Source: Parvibaculum sp040390855
GTDB lineage: Bacteria > Pseudomonadota > Alphaproteobacteria > Parvibaculales > Parvibaculaceae
Assembly (NCBI GenBank): GCA_040390855.1
Contig: JAZJXO010000011.1
Coordinates: 1 to 64,000 of the forward strand
Direction of reading: 5' to 3'
Length of the DNA stretch: 64,000 bases
In this document: positions 26,550 to 35,273 of the stretch, piece after piece
Position numbering within the stretch: the stretch's first letter is position 1
Layout: the number at the start of each line of letters is the position of its first letter
Position numbers and translations under genes: made by a program
Notes under the pieces: model-generated
What the model was told of the DNA's origin: nothing
The model's input: only the letters and a program-made list of their open reading frames with translations
Database searches by the model: none

Positions 26550-27092
26550 TCAAACCTCCCTGCGCATAAAGGCGCGTCGTTCCACCGGCAGCCCAACGTC
26601 CATTTCGCGCAAACGGAGCAGATGCATTCCGGCGGTCCATTCGGCGCGTGTCAGATAATAGAATCCGAGCGAGGCATAAAAAGGGCCGTTCCAGTTGAGA
26701 TCGCGGAAGGTCGACAGCGTCACCGCGCGACATCCTTTGGATTGCGCATAACCGAACGCTGCCACCACCAGCCGCCGCCCCAGGCCCTGCCGTCCGTATG
26801 CGGGATCAACCGCCAGTTCATATAAATGCGCAACGCCGTCGAGCAATCCGGTTAGGGCAAATCCCACAGGTTTGTCGCCCGCGTCCACGGCCACATGTAC
26901 CGCGCCCGCCCGCATGAAAGTCTCGATATATTCCACATCACCCGGCTCGTGGTCGACCACATCCCCCAATCCCGCATCGGCAAACAGTGCACCCGCCTTC
27001 ATCTCAATCGCGGGCAACAAAGCGAGATCGTCGGCACGGCCATGGCGGATCACGTAATGGCCGGAGCCGCGAGATTTTTTTGTTTTCGGCAA
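26550..27092 (-). CDS. GNAT-family N-acetyltransferase
   Basis: The 180-residue protein has the acetyl-CoA binding motif A of GNAT enzymes: YELAVDPAYGRQGLGRRLVVAAFGYAQ with the Q/RxxGxG/A pyrophosphate loop near residues 98-105, followed by TFRDLNWNGPFYASLGFYY (motif B). Substrate cannot be told. It is nearly fused to moaC at its 3' end, so it is probably co-transcribed with the Moco genes without obvious functional connection. Confidence 0.85.
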   Translation of the reverse strand: MPKTKKSRGSGHYVIRHGRADDLALLPAIEMKAGALFADAGLGDVVDHEPGDVEYIETFMRAGAVHVAVDAGDKPVGFALTGLLDGVAHLYELAVDPAYGRQGLGRRLVVAAFGYAQSKGCRAVTLSTFRDLNWNGPFYASLGFYYLTRAEWTAGMHLLRLREMDVGLPVERRAFMRREV

Positions 27093-27182
27093 AGGTCAGC
27101 ACTTTCCGCAAAGCCTTGAAATGAGGCATCGCAGAATGTGGCAATTCGGGCCTTTAGGCAAACTGGCGGAAAGTAGGGACTG

Positions 27183-27878
27183 TCAGGAGGGGCTCGCCGT
27201 TTGTTCGGGCACACTGTCAACAGGTTGGTTCGAATTCTGCTGGTTTTGGTTGGACTGGCTCGTGGTCGTAGAAAGTGTGCTGGCAGTGGAGGCGAATGAT
27301 TGCTTCATAGCCGCAATAGGCGCTGCGGCCACTGTAGCTGCAATACTGGTCGCCGCAGCGGCGTTGCCGGAAGCGGCAAGTATGGCGGAAGCGGTGGCAA
27401 GACCTCCGCCCGCTGCGGCCTGCATGGCGGGTGGCAGAGAAGTGGCGGCGGCCACGATGCCAGCGGCGGCGGCGGCGGGGTTTGGGGATGCGGCGACAGC
27501 GGCGGCAACCGCCGCAGCCAATGCAGCGGGCGTAAAGGCAACGGCTTTCGTCATCGCACCGCTGACAGCGGCAACAAGGCTGGGTGTCGGCGAACTGCCC
27601 AATGCGACCATCAAAGTCGCAACGGCGGCGGCGCCGTCAGGTTGCGCGGCGACCAGCGCGCCGAGAGCGGCTTCCAGTTCCGGTCCGCCCTCCGGATTGG
27701 CCGCGATCAACGCCGTCACCTCTGCCGCGAAGGCAATGGCACGGGCATTGGAAGCGATAGGAGCGGGGGAAGTGCCTGGAGCAGGATCGGCGGCCAGCGC
27801 AGGCGCCGACGACAAGGTGGACATGACGGCCCACAAGCACACCAATGCTATAAGACGGAAATGAACTAACTGTTTCAT
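27183..27878 (-). CDS. Alanine-rich exported protein of unknown function
   Basis: The 231-residue product starts with a clear signal peptide (hydrophobic VHFRLIALVCLWAV, cut near ALA-AD at about residue 30). The mature part is dominated by Ala, with Val, Pro, Ser and Thr, in loosely repeated units like AAVAAAVAASPNPAAAA. It ends in a Ser/Thr/Asn/Gln-rich tail. Cysteine occurs only in the signal peptide. I recognise no domain. It probably is a helical surface or periplasmic protein, but low-complexity composition makes homology unreliable. No good ribosome site precedes the ATG, and the start codon lies inside a perfect inverted repeat. It sits between kdsA and the GNAT gene. Confidence 0.65.
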   Translation of the reverse strand: MKQLVHFRLIALVCLWAVMSTLSSAPALAADPAPGTSPAPIASNARAIAFAAEVTALIAANPEGGPELEAALGALVAAQPDGAAAVATLMVALGSSPTPSLVAAVSGAMTKAVAFTPAALAAAVAAAVAASPNPAAAAAGIVAAATSLPPAMQAAAGGGLATASAILAASGNAAAATSIAATVAAAPIAAMKQSFASTASTLSTTTSQSNQNQQNSNQPVDSVPEQTASPS

Positions 27879-27941
27879 ACGCTATGCTTCGCATTGCATC
27901 GTATGAAATTTGTTAACTCCCGCGCCCGATATGAAACAGTT
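27868..27941 (-). promoter_or_regulatory. Inverted repeat enclosing the start codon of the alanine-rich protein gene
   Basis: AACTGTTTCATA (27868-27879) and TATGAAACAGTT (27930-27941) are perfect 12-base complements. On the minus-strand transcript the second arm would pair with the segment containing the ATG at 27878, hiding the start. A competing hairpin CATACG/CGTATG (27876-27881, 27900-27905) uses the same bases. This could be a translational switch. Confidence 0.4.
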
Positions 27942-27950
27942 TCCGTCAAC

Positions 27951-27969
27951 TTCCTCCATATTGGAGGAA
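27951..27969 (-). terminator. Hairpin directly after kdsA
   Basis: TTCCTCCA-TAT-TGGAGGAA is a perfect eight-pair hairpin beginning two bases after the kdsA stop on the minus strand. It lacks a T-run, so it may stabilise the 3' end or slow transcription rather than fully terminate. It also contains a GGAGG sequence. Confidence 0.4.
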
Positions 27970-27970
27970 A

Positions 27971-28819
27971 TCAGATCGCGACGCGAATGGCCTTGAGGCT
28001 GGTGAGAAGGCCCTTGGCATCACTCAATGCGAGGCAGCAAAGCGGGTCGCACAAGGCATCATCCGGACGCGGATGAAATTCGAGGAAAATGCCGTCCGCA
28101 CCGGCGGCAACAGCCGATTTGGCGAGAACGGGTACTGCCTCGCGCCGCCCGCCGGTTGACGCGCCTTTCGTGCGCGGGTCCATGCCGGGCAGTTGTGCCG
28201 CATGTGTCGCATCCATGGTCACCGGCACGCCGAGCTTTTTCATTTCGGCAAAGGCCAGCATGTCAACAATGAGATTGTTGTAACCGAACGTCGTGCCGCG
28301 TTCACAAAGTACCATCGTGTCTTTCGCGCCGGTCGCTTCGGCCACTTTGTCCACGATGTTCTTGCAATCCCACGGGGCGAGAAACTGTGCTTTCTTGACG
28401 TGTAAAAGCCCACCGGCCTTGTGCGTGGCGCGCGCGGCGGCAACCACGAGGTCTGTCTGACGGCACAGGAAAGCCGGGATCTGCACGACGTCGGCAACGG
28501 CAGCAACGGGTTCTGCCTGATATATTTCATGCAGGTCCGTTGCGATCGGCACATTGAGCTGCTTTTTCACTTCAGCAAGCATTTCAAGACCTTTTTCAAG
28601 TCCCGGTCCGCGATAGCTGAAAATCGACGAGCGGTTCGCTTTGTCGAAGCTCGCCTTGAACACATAAGGCAGTCCGAGTTCTGCTGTGACCGCTTTCAGA
28701 TGTGCCCCGACCTCAAGCGCGAGGTCCAGATTTTCCAGCACATTCAAACCGGCGATCACGACGAGCGGCTGCCCGTCACCGATTTTGATGTTCCAGTTTC
28801 TGAGCGAGAAGACGGTCAT
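27971..28819 (-). CDS. kdsA: 3-deoxy-8-phosphooctulonate (KDO8P) synthase
   Basis: KdsA condenses PEP with arabinose 5-phosphate to KDO8P for the LPS inner core. The 282-residue barrel shows FKASFDKANRSSIFSYRGPG, the VKKAQF segment, CERGTTFGYNNLIVDM and FHPRPDDALCD. Where metal-dependent KdsA enzymes have a Cys (AGPCVIES), this one has Asn26 in AGLNVLEN, as in the metal-independent E. coli enzyme. The gene follows trpC by 24 bp in the trp run, not between pyrG and eno, its common place in proteobacteria; this suggests relocation or replacement. Confidence 0.93.
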   Translation of the reverse strand: MTVFSLRNWNIKIGDGQPLVVIAGLNVLENLDLALEVGAHLKAVTAELGLPYVFKASFDKANRSSIFSYRGPGLEKGLEMLAEVKKQLNVPIATDLHEIYQAEPVAAVADVVQIPAFLCRQTDLVVAAARATHKAGGLLHVKKAQFLAPWDCKNIVDKVAEATGAKDTMVLCERGTTFGYNNLIVDMLAFAEMKKLGVPVTMDATHAAQLPGMDPRTKGASTGGRREAVPVLAKSAVAAGADGIFLEFHPRPDDALCDPLCCLALSDAKGLLTSLKAIRVAI

Positions 28820-28843
28820 GGCAGAACCTTTTTTAAAAAACTT

Positions 28844-29632
28844 TTAAGCGAGAAGGGCGCGGGTTGCCGCTTCCACATCGACTTGCCGCATCAGGCTCTC
28901 ACCGACTAGAAACGTCCTGGCATCAACTTTGGAAAGGCGCGTGAGGTCGGCTGGCGTATTGATGCCACTCTCGCCGATGATCATTTTGTCTTTTGGCACC
29001 ATCGGCGCGAGGCGCTCGGTGGTGGCGAGCGTCGTTTCGAATGTTTTGAGATTGCGGTTATTGATGCCGAGCATCGGGCTCTTCAGGCTCAACGCGCGCG
29101 TGAGTTCTTCCTCGTCATGCACTTCGACGATCACATCCATGCCCCAATGCATCGCCGCTGCTTCCAGATCATTGGCTTGCGCATCGCTGACAGACGCCAT
29201 GATGATCAGAATGCAATCCGCACCCATCGCACGGGCTTCCGCCACCTGATAGGTGTCATAGAGAAAATCTTTGCGGATCACGGGCAACTTCACTGCATTA
29301 CGTGCTGCGATGAGAAAATCCGCGCTGCCCTGAAACGATGGTCCGTCGGTGAGCACCGAGAGGCAAGCCGCGCCGCCGCGTTCATACGCAACGGCAAGGG
29401 CAGGCGGATTGAAGTCCGCGCGGATGAGGCCCTTGGATGGGCTCGCCTTTTTGATTTCGGCGATCAGCGCATATTGACCCGCATCCACTTTGGCTTTCAG
29501 CGCATGATAAAATCCGCGTACCGGCGATGCCGCTTTCGCTGCCGCTTCGATAGTACTCAAAGGCCGCAGGGCCTTCGCCGCTGCGATTTCTTCGAGCTTG
29601 TATTCACCGATTTTAGTCAGAATATCAGACAT
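28844..29632 (-). CDS. trpC: Indole-3-glycerol phosphate synthase
   Basis: TrpC closes the indole ring from carboxyphenylaminodeoxyribulose phosphate. The 262-residue barrel contains the N-terminal LTKIGEYKLEEIAAAKA, YALIAEIKKASPSKGLIR (substrate-binding Lys and Ser), ILRKDF-like VIRKDFLYDTYQV, LGINNRNLKTF and MIIGESGI. It is the monofunctional form without fused TrpF. Its start overlaps the trpD stop by eight bases. Confidence 0.96.
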   Translation of the reverse strand: MSDILTKIGEYKLEEIAAAKALRPLSTIEAAAKAASPVRGFYHALKAKVDAGQYALIAEIKKASPSKGLIRADFNPPALAVAYERGGAACLSVLTDGPSFQGSADFLIAARNAVKLPVIRKDFLYDTYQVAEARAMGADCILIIMASVSDAQANDLEAAAMHWGMDVIVEVHDEEELTRALSLKSPMLGINNRNLKTFETTLATTERLAPMVPKDKMIIGESGINTPADLTRLSKVDARTFLVGESLMRQVDVEAATRALLA

Positions 29633-30653
29633 CGACTTTCAGTCCGTTGGAAACAGCGATCAGTTTGGCGAGCGATTCTTTGGCTGCTCCGCTGTCAATG
29701 GCGCGCGCCGCAACCGCCACGCCGTCTTTCAATGTGGCAACGCGACCGGCCACGATCAATGCCGCCGCCGAGTTGAGCAGCACAATGTCGCGGTAGGGGC
29801 CCGTCTCGCCTTCGAGCAGGCGCGTGATGGCCGCTGCATTATAAGCCGGATCCCCGCCGCGCAGATCGGCTAGCGTTGCGCGTTTGAGGCCCGCTTCTTC
29901 CGGCGTCACTTCAAACGTGCTGATTTTTCCGTCTTTCAGTTCCGCCACAAATGTCGGCCCCGTGGTCGTGAGTTCGTCAAGCCCGTCAGAGCCATGCACA
30001 ACCCAGGAATGCACGGAGCCGAGATTGCGCAACACTTCGGCAAAGGGCTCGACCCAGCGTTTGGCAAACACGCCGATGGTCTGCCGCTTCACGAAAGCCG
30101 GGTTCGACAGCGGCCCCAGCAAATTGAAAATCGTACGGATTCCGAGTTCCGTGCGTACCGGCCCCACATGCTTCATCGCTGTGTGATGCGCGGGTGCAAA
30201 CATAAAGCCGACACCGGCTTGGGCGATGCAGCGCTCGATCTCCTCCGGCGTATTGTCGAGTTTCAATCCGAGCACTGACAGTGCATCCGCCGTGCCTGAT
30301 TTTGACGATGCCGCGCGGTTACCGTGTTTTGCGATCGTGACGCCGCAACCGGCAACGACCAGAACCGCCGCCGTCGAGATATTATAGGTATGTGCCCCGT
30401 CGCCGCCCGTGCCGACAATGTCGATGGCATCGTCCGGCGCGGTCACGATCTTCGCCTTGGCGCGCATGACGGCAGCGCCCGCTGTGAGTTCGGCCACCGT
30501 GACGCCCCGCATCCGCAACCCCATCAGGAAGGCCGCCATCTGAGCAGGCGTTGCCTCACCCGACATGATGAGTTCGAACGCGCCCGTCGCATCTTCGGAC
30601 GAGAGCGTACCCCCGTCCGCGATGGTGGCGAGATAGGATTTGAAGTCGCTCAT
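29625..30653 (-). CDS. trpD: Anthranilate phosphoribosyltransferase
   Basis: TrpD joins anthranilate and PRPP in tryptophan synthesis. The 342-residue protein shows IVGTGGDGAHTYNIST (PRPP pyrophosphate loop), KHGNRAASSKSGTADALSVLG and GFMFAPAHHTAMKHVGPVRTELG. It is the stand-alone form, with TrpG encoded separately upstream by an ATGA overlap. Confidence 0.96.
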   Translation of the reverse strand: MSDFKSYLATIADGGTLSSEDATGAFELIMSGEATPAQMAAFLMGLRMRGVTVAELTAGAAVMRAKAKIVTAPDDAIDIVGTGGDGAHTYNISTAAVLVVAGCGVTIAKHGNRAASSKSGTADALSVLGLKLDNTPEEIERCIAQAGVGFMFAPAHHTAMKHVGPVRTELGIRTIFNLLGPLSNPAFVKRQTIGVFAKRWVEPFAEVLRNLGSVHSWVVHGSDGLDELTTTGPTFVAELKDGKISTFEVTPEEAGLKRATLADLRGGDPAYNAAAITRLLEGETGPYRDIVLLNSAAALIVAGRVATLKDGVAVAARAIDSGAAKESLAKLIAVSNGLKVDV

Positions 30654-31237
30654 ACGCCCGCCATCACGCCCGTGATCTCAAGGAAGTTGTGCAGCATGTC
30701 ATGCCCGTGTTCGGTGGCGATGCTTTCAGGATGAAACTGCACGCCGTGTATGGGCAGGCTCTTGTGCTGCAACCCCATGATGGTCCCGTCCGCCGTCTTC
30801 GCCGTGATCTCCAGCACATCGGGAAATGTCTCAGGTGCGATGGTCAGCGAGTGATAGCGCGTTGCGTTGAGCGGGCTCTGTAGATTGCGGAATATGCCTT
30901 TGCCTGTGTGGAACATCTGATCGACTTTGCCGTGCATCAACTGCTGCGCCCGCACGATCTTGCCGCCGAACGCCTGTCCGATAGCCTGATGACCAAGGCA
31001 GACGCCCATCAGCGGCACTTTTGCCTCCGCCGCCGCCTTGATGAGATCGAGGCAAATCCCGGCCTTGTCGGGGTCGCAGGGTCCGGGCGAAATCACAATG
31101 GCTTTGGGTTGCTTGGCCATCGCCTCGGCGACCGTCAGCTTGTCATTGCGCCAGACGTCGGCCCGCGCGCCCAGATCGCCCAAAAACTGAACGAGGTTAT
31201 AGGTAAAGCTGTCGTAGTTATCTATGAGGAGGATCAC
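30650..31237 (-). CDS. trpG: Anthranilate synthase glutamine amidotransferase component
   Basis: TrpG supplies ammonia from glutamine to TrpE. This class I amidotransferase of 195 residues has ILLIDNYDSFTYNLVQ, the oxyanion strand ISPGPCDPDKAG, the nucleophile Cys80 in GVCLGHQAIG and the His-Glu pair in GVQFHPES. It may also serve folate synthesis as PabA. It is separated from trpE by 299 bp, unlike the tight trpG-trpD-trpC spacing, so trpGDC may have its own promoter. Confidence 0.95.
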   Translation of the reverse strand: MILLIDNYDSFTYNLVQFLGDLGARADVWRNDKLTVAEAMAKQPKAIVISPGPCDPDKAGICLDLIKAAAEAKVPLMGVCLGHQAIGQAFGGKIVRAQQLMHGKVDQMFHTGKGIFRNLQSPLNATRYHSLTIAPETFPDVLEITAKTADGTIMGLQHKSLPIHGVQFHPESIATEHGHDMLHNFLEITGVMAGV

Positions 31238-31536
31238 TCGGCACCTAATGTATTGATTTTATTGGTGATATTTTGAGTGGGCAGTCGGCTTGCGCGGATG
31301 GTTGTCCTGAGAGCGGCGCGTGAAACAGGGCTCACCAGCAAGGCCAATCCGGCTTGCATTCTAAGTCATTGGTTCTATTCGGCAAAATATCGACCATGGG
31401 GAGAATGTAACCTCTTTGGATTTGATTGCCCATAGCAAATGCCGCGGTCAGACCCGCGCCAGTTTTGATCGCATCAGGACACGAGGCCAAGGCAAAACTG
31501 ACTCTCGCTATCAAACCGTGATTAGGAAAACCGGTC
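31238..31536 (-). other. trpE-trpG spacer with a Trp-containing mini-ORF
   Basis: This gap holds a 21-codon ORF (31332-31397, minus) starting ATG GTC GAT and ending CKPDWPCW-stop, with two Trp codons in its last four. AAAGAGG lies 13 bases before the ATG, rather far. A longer frame is open upstream to 31589. The Trp codons suggest a leader peptide for trpGDC, but I could not find a terminator stem with a U-run between it and trpG. Confidence 0.25.
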
Positions 31537-33048
31537 TTACTGCCGACGCCCGCCGCGTGCCGCATAGCGCACGGCTTCTTCCGCCGCACGGAACAAAGCC
31601 TTGGCCTTGTTCACACTTTCCATGTGCTCGCCTTCAGGGCTTGAATCCGCAACAACGCCACCGCCTGCCTGCACAAACATTTTGCCGTCTTTGACAACAG
31701 CAGTGCGCAGGATGATGCAGGTGTCCATTTCGCCGGCCGCCGCGAAATATCCGACGCAACCGGCATAAGACCCGCGTTTTTCAAGCTCCAGCTCGTCGAT
31801 GATCTCCATCGCGCGCACTTTCGGCGCACCGGAAACAGTGCCCGCCGGAAAGCCTGCAATCAGGGCTTCAATCGCATCGTAAGAGGGGTCGAGATCACCC
31901 TCCACATTCGAGACGATATGAATGAGATGCGACGTGAGCTGCAAGGCAAACTGTTCGGTGACTTCGACAGACCCGATTTTCGACACGCGCCCCACGTCAT
32001 TGCGGCCGAGATCCAATAGCATCAGATGTTCGGCGCGTTCCTTCGGATCAGCCAGCAATTCCTTGCCGATCTCAATGTCCTCGGTCGCCGAATGCCCGCG
32101 ATGTCTTGTCCCTGCAATCGGACGGATTGTTATACGATTATTCCGTACACGAACGAGTATTTCAGGGCTGGAGCCGACAATCGCAAAATCCTCGAAATTG
32201 AGGAAATAGAGGAACGGCGAGGGATTGATCCGGCGCAGCGCACGATAGAGCGAGAAGGGCGGCAGCGTGAACGGTGCTTCAAAGCGTTGCGAAAGCACAA
32301 CCTGAAAAATATCACCGGCTTTGATATATTCCTTCGCCTTGCGCACCATTTCGTAATACGTGTCCGGTGGCGTGTTCGAGACAGGCGCTGGTATATCCGC
32401 AATGGCGTCCACCTGTTCGGCATGTGGCAGTGAACGGTCGAAATCCGAGACGGCATCGTTCAGCCGCTCGCTTGCCCGTGCATAGGCCGCGCGAGCATTG
32501 GTGCCCGCTTCGGCCCGCACCGGCGTCACGATCGTCACTTCGTCTTTGACACTATCGAAAATCGCGATGATTGTCGGACGCAGAAAAATCCCGTCGGGAA
32601 GTCCAAGCCCGCCGCCGTTGATATTCGGCAGATGCTCAACAAGGCGCACCGTATCATAGCCCATATAGCCGAACACGCCTGCGGCCATTGGCGGCAAGCT
32701 CTCCGGCAACTCGATGCGCGAGGCCTTAATGAGCGCGCGCAACGATGCAAGTGCGCCGCCCGGTTCGACGACAAACGACGTCGCATCATGGCGTGCATTG
32801 CGATTGATCTGCGCTTCATTGCCCATGCAGCGCCAGATCACGTCCGGCTTCAGTCCGATAATCGAATATCGCCCGCGCGTGTCGCCGCCCTCGACCGATT
32901 CCAGCAGAAAGCTGTTCGGCTTGCCGTCGGCAATTTTCAGCATCGCCGACACGGGTGTTTCGAGGTCCGCGACCAAACGCGTCCACACGACCTGAGGCTC
33001 ACCGGCTGAATAGCGGCGTTCAAAAGTCTCAAAATCCGGCTCAATCAT
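31537..33048 (-). CDS. trpE: Anthranilate synthase component I
   Basis: TrpE converts chorismate to anthranilate using ammonia from TrpG. The 503-residue product includes the regulatory N-terminal domain with LLESVEGGDTRGRYSIIG (tryptophan-binding LLES), then the chorismate-binding core: GDIFQVVLSQRF, RPIAGTRHRG, LDLGRNDVGRV, FPAGTVSGAPKVRAMEII. The start at 33048 (MIEPDFETF) is preferred over 33171. It lies 34 bp after the PpiD-like gene, an order (ppiD-trpE) common in alphaproteobacteria. Confidence 0.96.
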   Translation of the reverse strand: MIEPDFETFERRYSAGEPQVVWTRLVADLETPVSAMLKIADGKPNSFLLESVEGGDTRGRYSIIGLKPDVIWRCMGNEAQINRNARHDATSFVVEPGGALASLRALIKASRIELPESLPPMAAGVFGYMGYDTVRLVEHLPNINGGGLGLPDGIFLRPTIIAIFDSVKDEVTIVTPVRAEAGTNARAAYARASERLNDAVSDFDRSLPHAEQVDAIADIPAPVSNTPPDTYYEMVRKAKEYIKAGDIFQVVLSQRFEAPFTLPPFSLYRALRRINPSPFLYFLNFEDFAIVGSSPEILVRVRNNRITIRPIAGTRHRGHSATEDIEIGKELLADPKERAEHLMLLDLGRNDVGRVSKIGSVEVTEQFALQLTSHLIHIVSNVEGDLDPSYDAIEALIAGFPAGTVSGAPKVRAMEIIDELELEKRGSYAGCVGYFAAAGEMDTCIILRTAVVKDGKMFVQAGGGVVADSSPEGEHMESVNKAKALFRAAEEAVRYAARGGRRQ

Positions 33049-33082
33049 AGTCAGTACGCCTTGAGCAAGGTGTAGGGAGTAC

Positions 33083-34990
33083 TCATGGCTGCTGCCCGCT
33101 TTCGGCAGCAGCCAACTTGTTGAGCAGCGCCACATTGATCTCCGTGCCGAGTTGCCGCTCATAGGCCGCAACGGTGGTGGTCAGCATGTCCGCCGCCAAC
33201 GAATCCGTCAGGCCCTTGTCCATTGCTTTATATTCGTCACTCGATGTGTCGGGCGCAGGCGTCACAACGTCGCTCACCTGCATGACGAGCATACTGTCGC
33301 CGAATCCCGCAGGGCCGAAGGCAAAACCGCCCTTGGGCAATGCGAAGATGCGCGTCACGGCGAGGCGCGAAAATGTCTCGTTCTGGCTCGCGCGTTCGAT
33401 GGCGGGAGAGAGGAGAACGGCGCGACCGCCCGCGCTTTCTGCGAGCTTGTCGATGCTCTCGCCCTTCGTGCCGCGCTCTGTCAGAGCCAGCGCCATATCC
33501 GAGAGCTTTGCTTTGCGCGTCTCGTCCGTCCACAGTTTCACAACATCGGCTTTGATGTCCTTGAGCGGCTTCAGCTTCGGCGCATTCACATTGTCGATCT
33601 GCACCCAGTAATAGCCGCCTTCGCCTGTGTCGCCGGGCGGCACCTGATCACCGGCCTGATTTTCGTAAACCGATTTCAGCAGGTCTTTATAGGCAGGCAG
33701 ACCTGCGGGCTTGTTGCCTTGCAGGTCGAGACCAGCCGCCGAAATACCGGTGAACTTCTGCACCTTGAGATTGTTTTTTGTCGCCGCTTCGTCCAGCGAC
33801 ACGCCGCCCGCGCGTGCATCTTCAATGGCGCTCTGCACATTGTAAATGTCTTCATGCGCCTTTTCGTCGGCGATCATCAGCCGGAGCTTGTCCTTCGAGC
33901 CTTCATAGGTGCTCGGCAGAGCCGACGTGATCGTGCTGACATGGAGAATGGCAAAACCAAGCGGCCCCTTCACCGGCTCGCTATATTCGCCCGCCTTGAG
34001 CGCAAAGGCCGCATCGGCAAGGGCAGGGGAGAGCATATCCCCCTTCGTCAGATTGCCGAGTTCGACATCGCTCATGATGAGGCCGAGTTCCTTGACGATG
34101 GTTTCAACCGGCTCGCCTTTGCGCAGTCTTGCGTCGGCGGCTTTGGCTGCCTCTTCCGTCGCGAAGGGAAGCTGCATCACTTCGCGTTGCTCGGCCCGGT
34201 CGAATTCGGAACGTCGTGCTTCGTAAGCGGCTTTCAGGTCGTCTTCTGAAACAGTCACGTCCTTCGCCAGATCATCAGGCGTCAGCACCATCACCGTGAA
34301 GTCGCGTGTTTCCGGCTCAGTGAACCGGATCGCGGCTTTCTTGTAATAGGCTTCGAGCGTCGCCTCATCCGGCGCGGCAATGTCGCCGACGGCCGAAGGC
34401 GGCAAGACGAAATAGGAGGCGCGTCGCATCTCGTACTGATAGGCCGAAATCGCATCGACCATGGATGCAGGCACGGCAATGCCGACATCCATTGCGTCGT
34501 TCAACTGCAAGCGCACGAGATATTTGCGACGGTCATCAATGAACTTCTTTTCGTTGATGCCCATGCGCTGCAGCGCGAGATCAAAGCCCTGCTTGTCAAA
34601 CTTGCCGAATGTGCCGCTAAAGGTCGGATCCGTCGTAATGTTCTGCGCCACTGTCTTGTCGCTGACAGTCAGGCCCTCTTTCTTCGCGCCGATGTCAAAG
34701 GCCGTGAGCCCGACAAGCTCGGAAAGAACCTGCACGTCGATCTGATAGGTATGCGCTTCGGCACGCGTGATCTGGCGACCGGTACGCTGCGACAGGTCGT
34801 TCAGCTTCTGGTCAAGCGCCAGTTGGAATTGCTCTACCGGAATTGGGTGTCCGCCGACTTCGGCAACCTCGGTCGAGGACGAGCCCGTGAACACGTCGTT
34901 GATGCCCCAGACGCCGAAGCTCAGGATAAGCAGGCCCATCAAACCTTTGACGATCCAACCGCGTGAGGCTTCTCTAATCGTATCGAGCAT
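33083..34990 (-). CDS. ppiD: PpiD-like membrane-anchored peptidylprolyl isomerase/foldase
   Basis: The 635-residue protein has a short cytoplasmic N-terminus (MLDTIREASRGW), one membrane anchor (about 14-33, GLMGLLILSFGVWG), a SurA-N-like chaperone region (about 35-240), a central parvulin domain (about 245-370, with EREVMQLPF-type strand QREVMQLPFATEEAAKA and GFAILHV) and a second C-terminal module. This fits PpiD, which helps newly exported proteins fold at the Sec exit. Whether the parvulin domain is active is uncertain. The start at 34990 avoids 60 upstream residues with no domain character. Confidence 0.88.
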   Translation of the reverse strand: MLDTIREASRGWIVKGLMGLLILSFGVWGINDVFTGSSSTEVAEVGGHPIPVEQFQLALDQKLNDLSQRTGRQITRAEAHTYQIDVQVLSELVGLTAFDIGAKKEGLTVSDKTVAQNITTDPTFSGTFGKFDKQGFDLALQRMGINEKKFIDDRRKYLVRLQLNDAMDVGIAVPASMVDAISAYQYEMRRASYFVLPPSAVGDIAAPDEATLEAYYKKAAIRFTEPETRDFTVMVLTPDDLAKDVTVSEDDLKAAYEARRSEFDRAEQREVMQLPFATEEAAKAADARLRKGEPVETIVKELGLIMSDVELGNLTKGDMLSPALADAAFALKAGEYSEPVKGPLGFAILHVSTITSALPSTYEGSKDKLRLMIADEKAHEDIYNVQSAIEDARAGGVSLDEAATKNNLKVQKFTGISAAGLDLQGNKPAGLPAYKDLLKSVYENQAGDQVPPGDTGEGGYYWVQIDNVNAPKLKPLKDIKADVVKLWTDETRKAKLSDMALALTERGTKGESIDKLAESAGGRAVLLSPAIERASQNETFSRLAVTRIFALPKGGFAFGPAGFGDSMLVMQVSDVVTPAPDTSSDEYKAMDKGLTDSLAADMLTTTVAAYERQLGTEINVALLNKLAAAESGQQP

Positions 34991-35273
34991 TACAACGTCT
35001 TTCCGTAGGCGGGGGCCATTCGTGTGGCCCCTGTTGACAGTTCTGGCGTGCTGTTTCTGCAAGGATATGCAGACGCGCCGCATGATAGGTGCGAGGTCTT
35101 GGCCCCGCAAGCCTGTGGCGCTCCTTCTTATTGCCTTCTTTTGACCGCTTGGCGTTTGATTTTCCAGCAAAAAACCAGTCCGCCGGTTGGCGACGCGGCG
35201 AACCTCTGCTAAATCCGCTGCCGGAGTTCAGGAACCCCCGTGTCGGGGGCGTATGAGTTAGGGAGACGATGAC

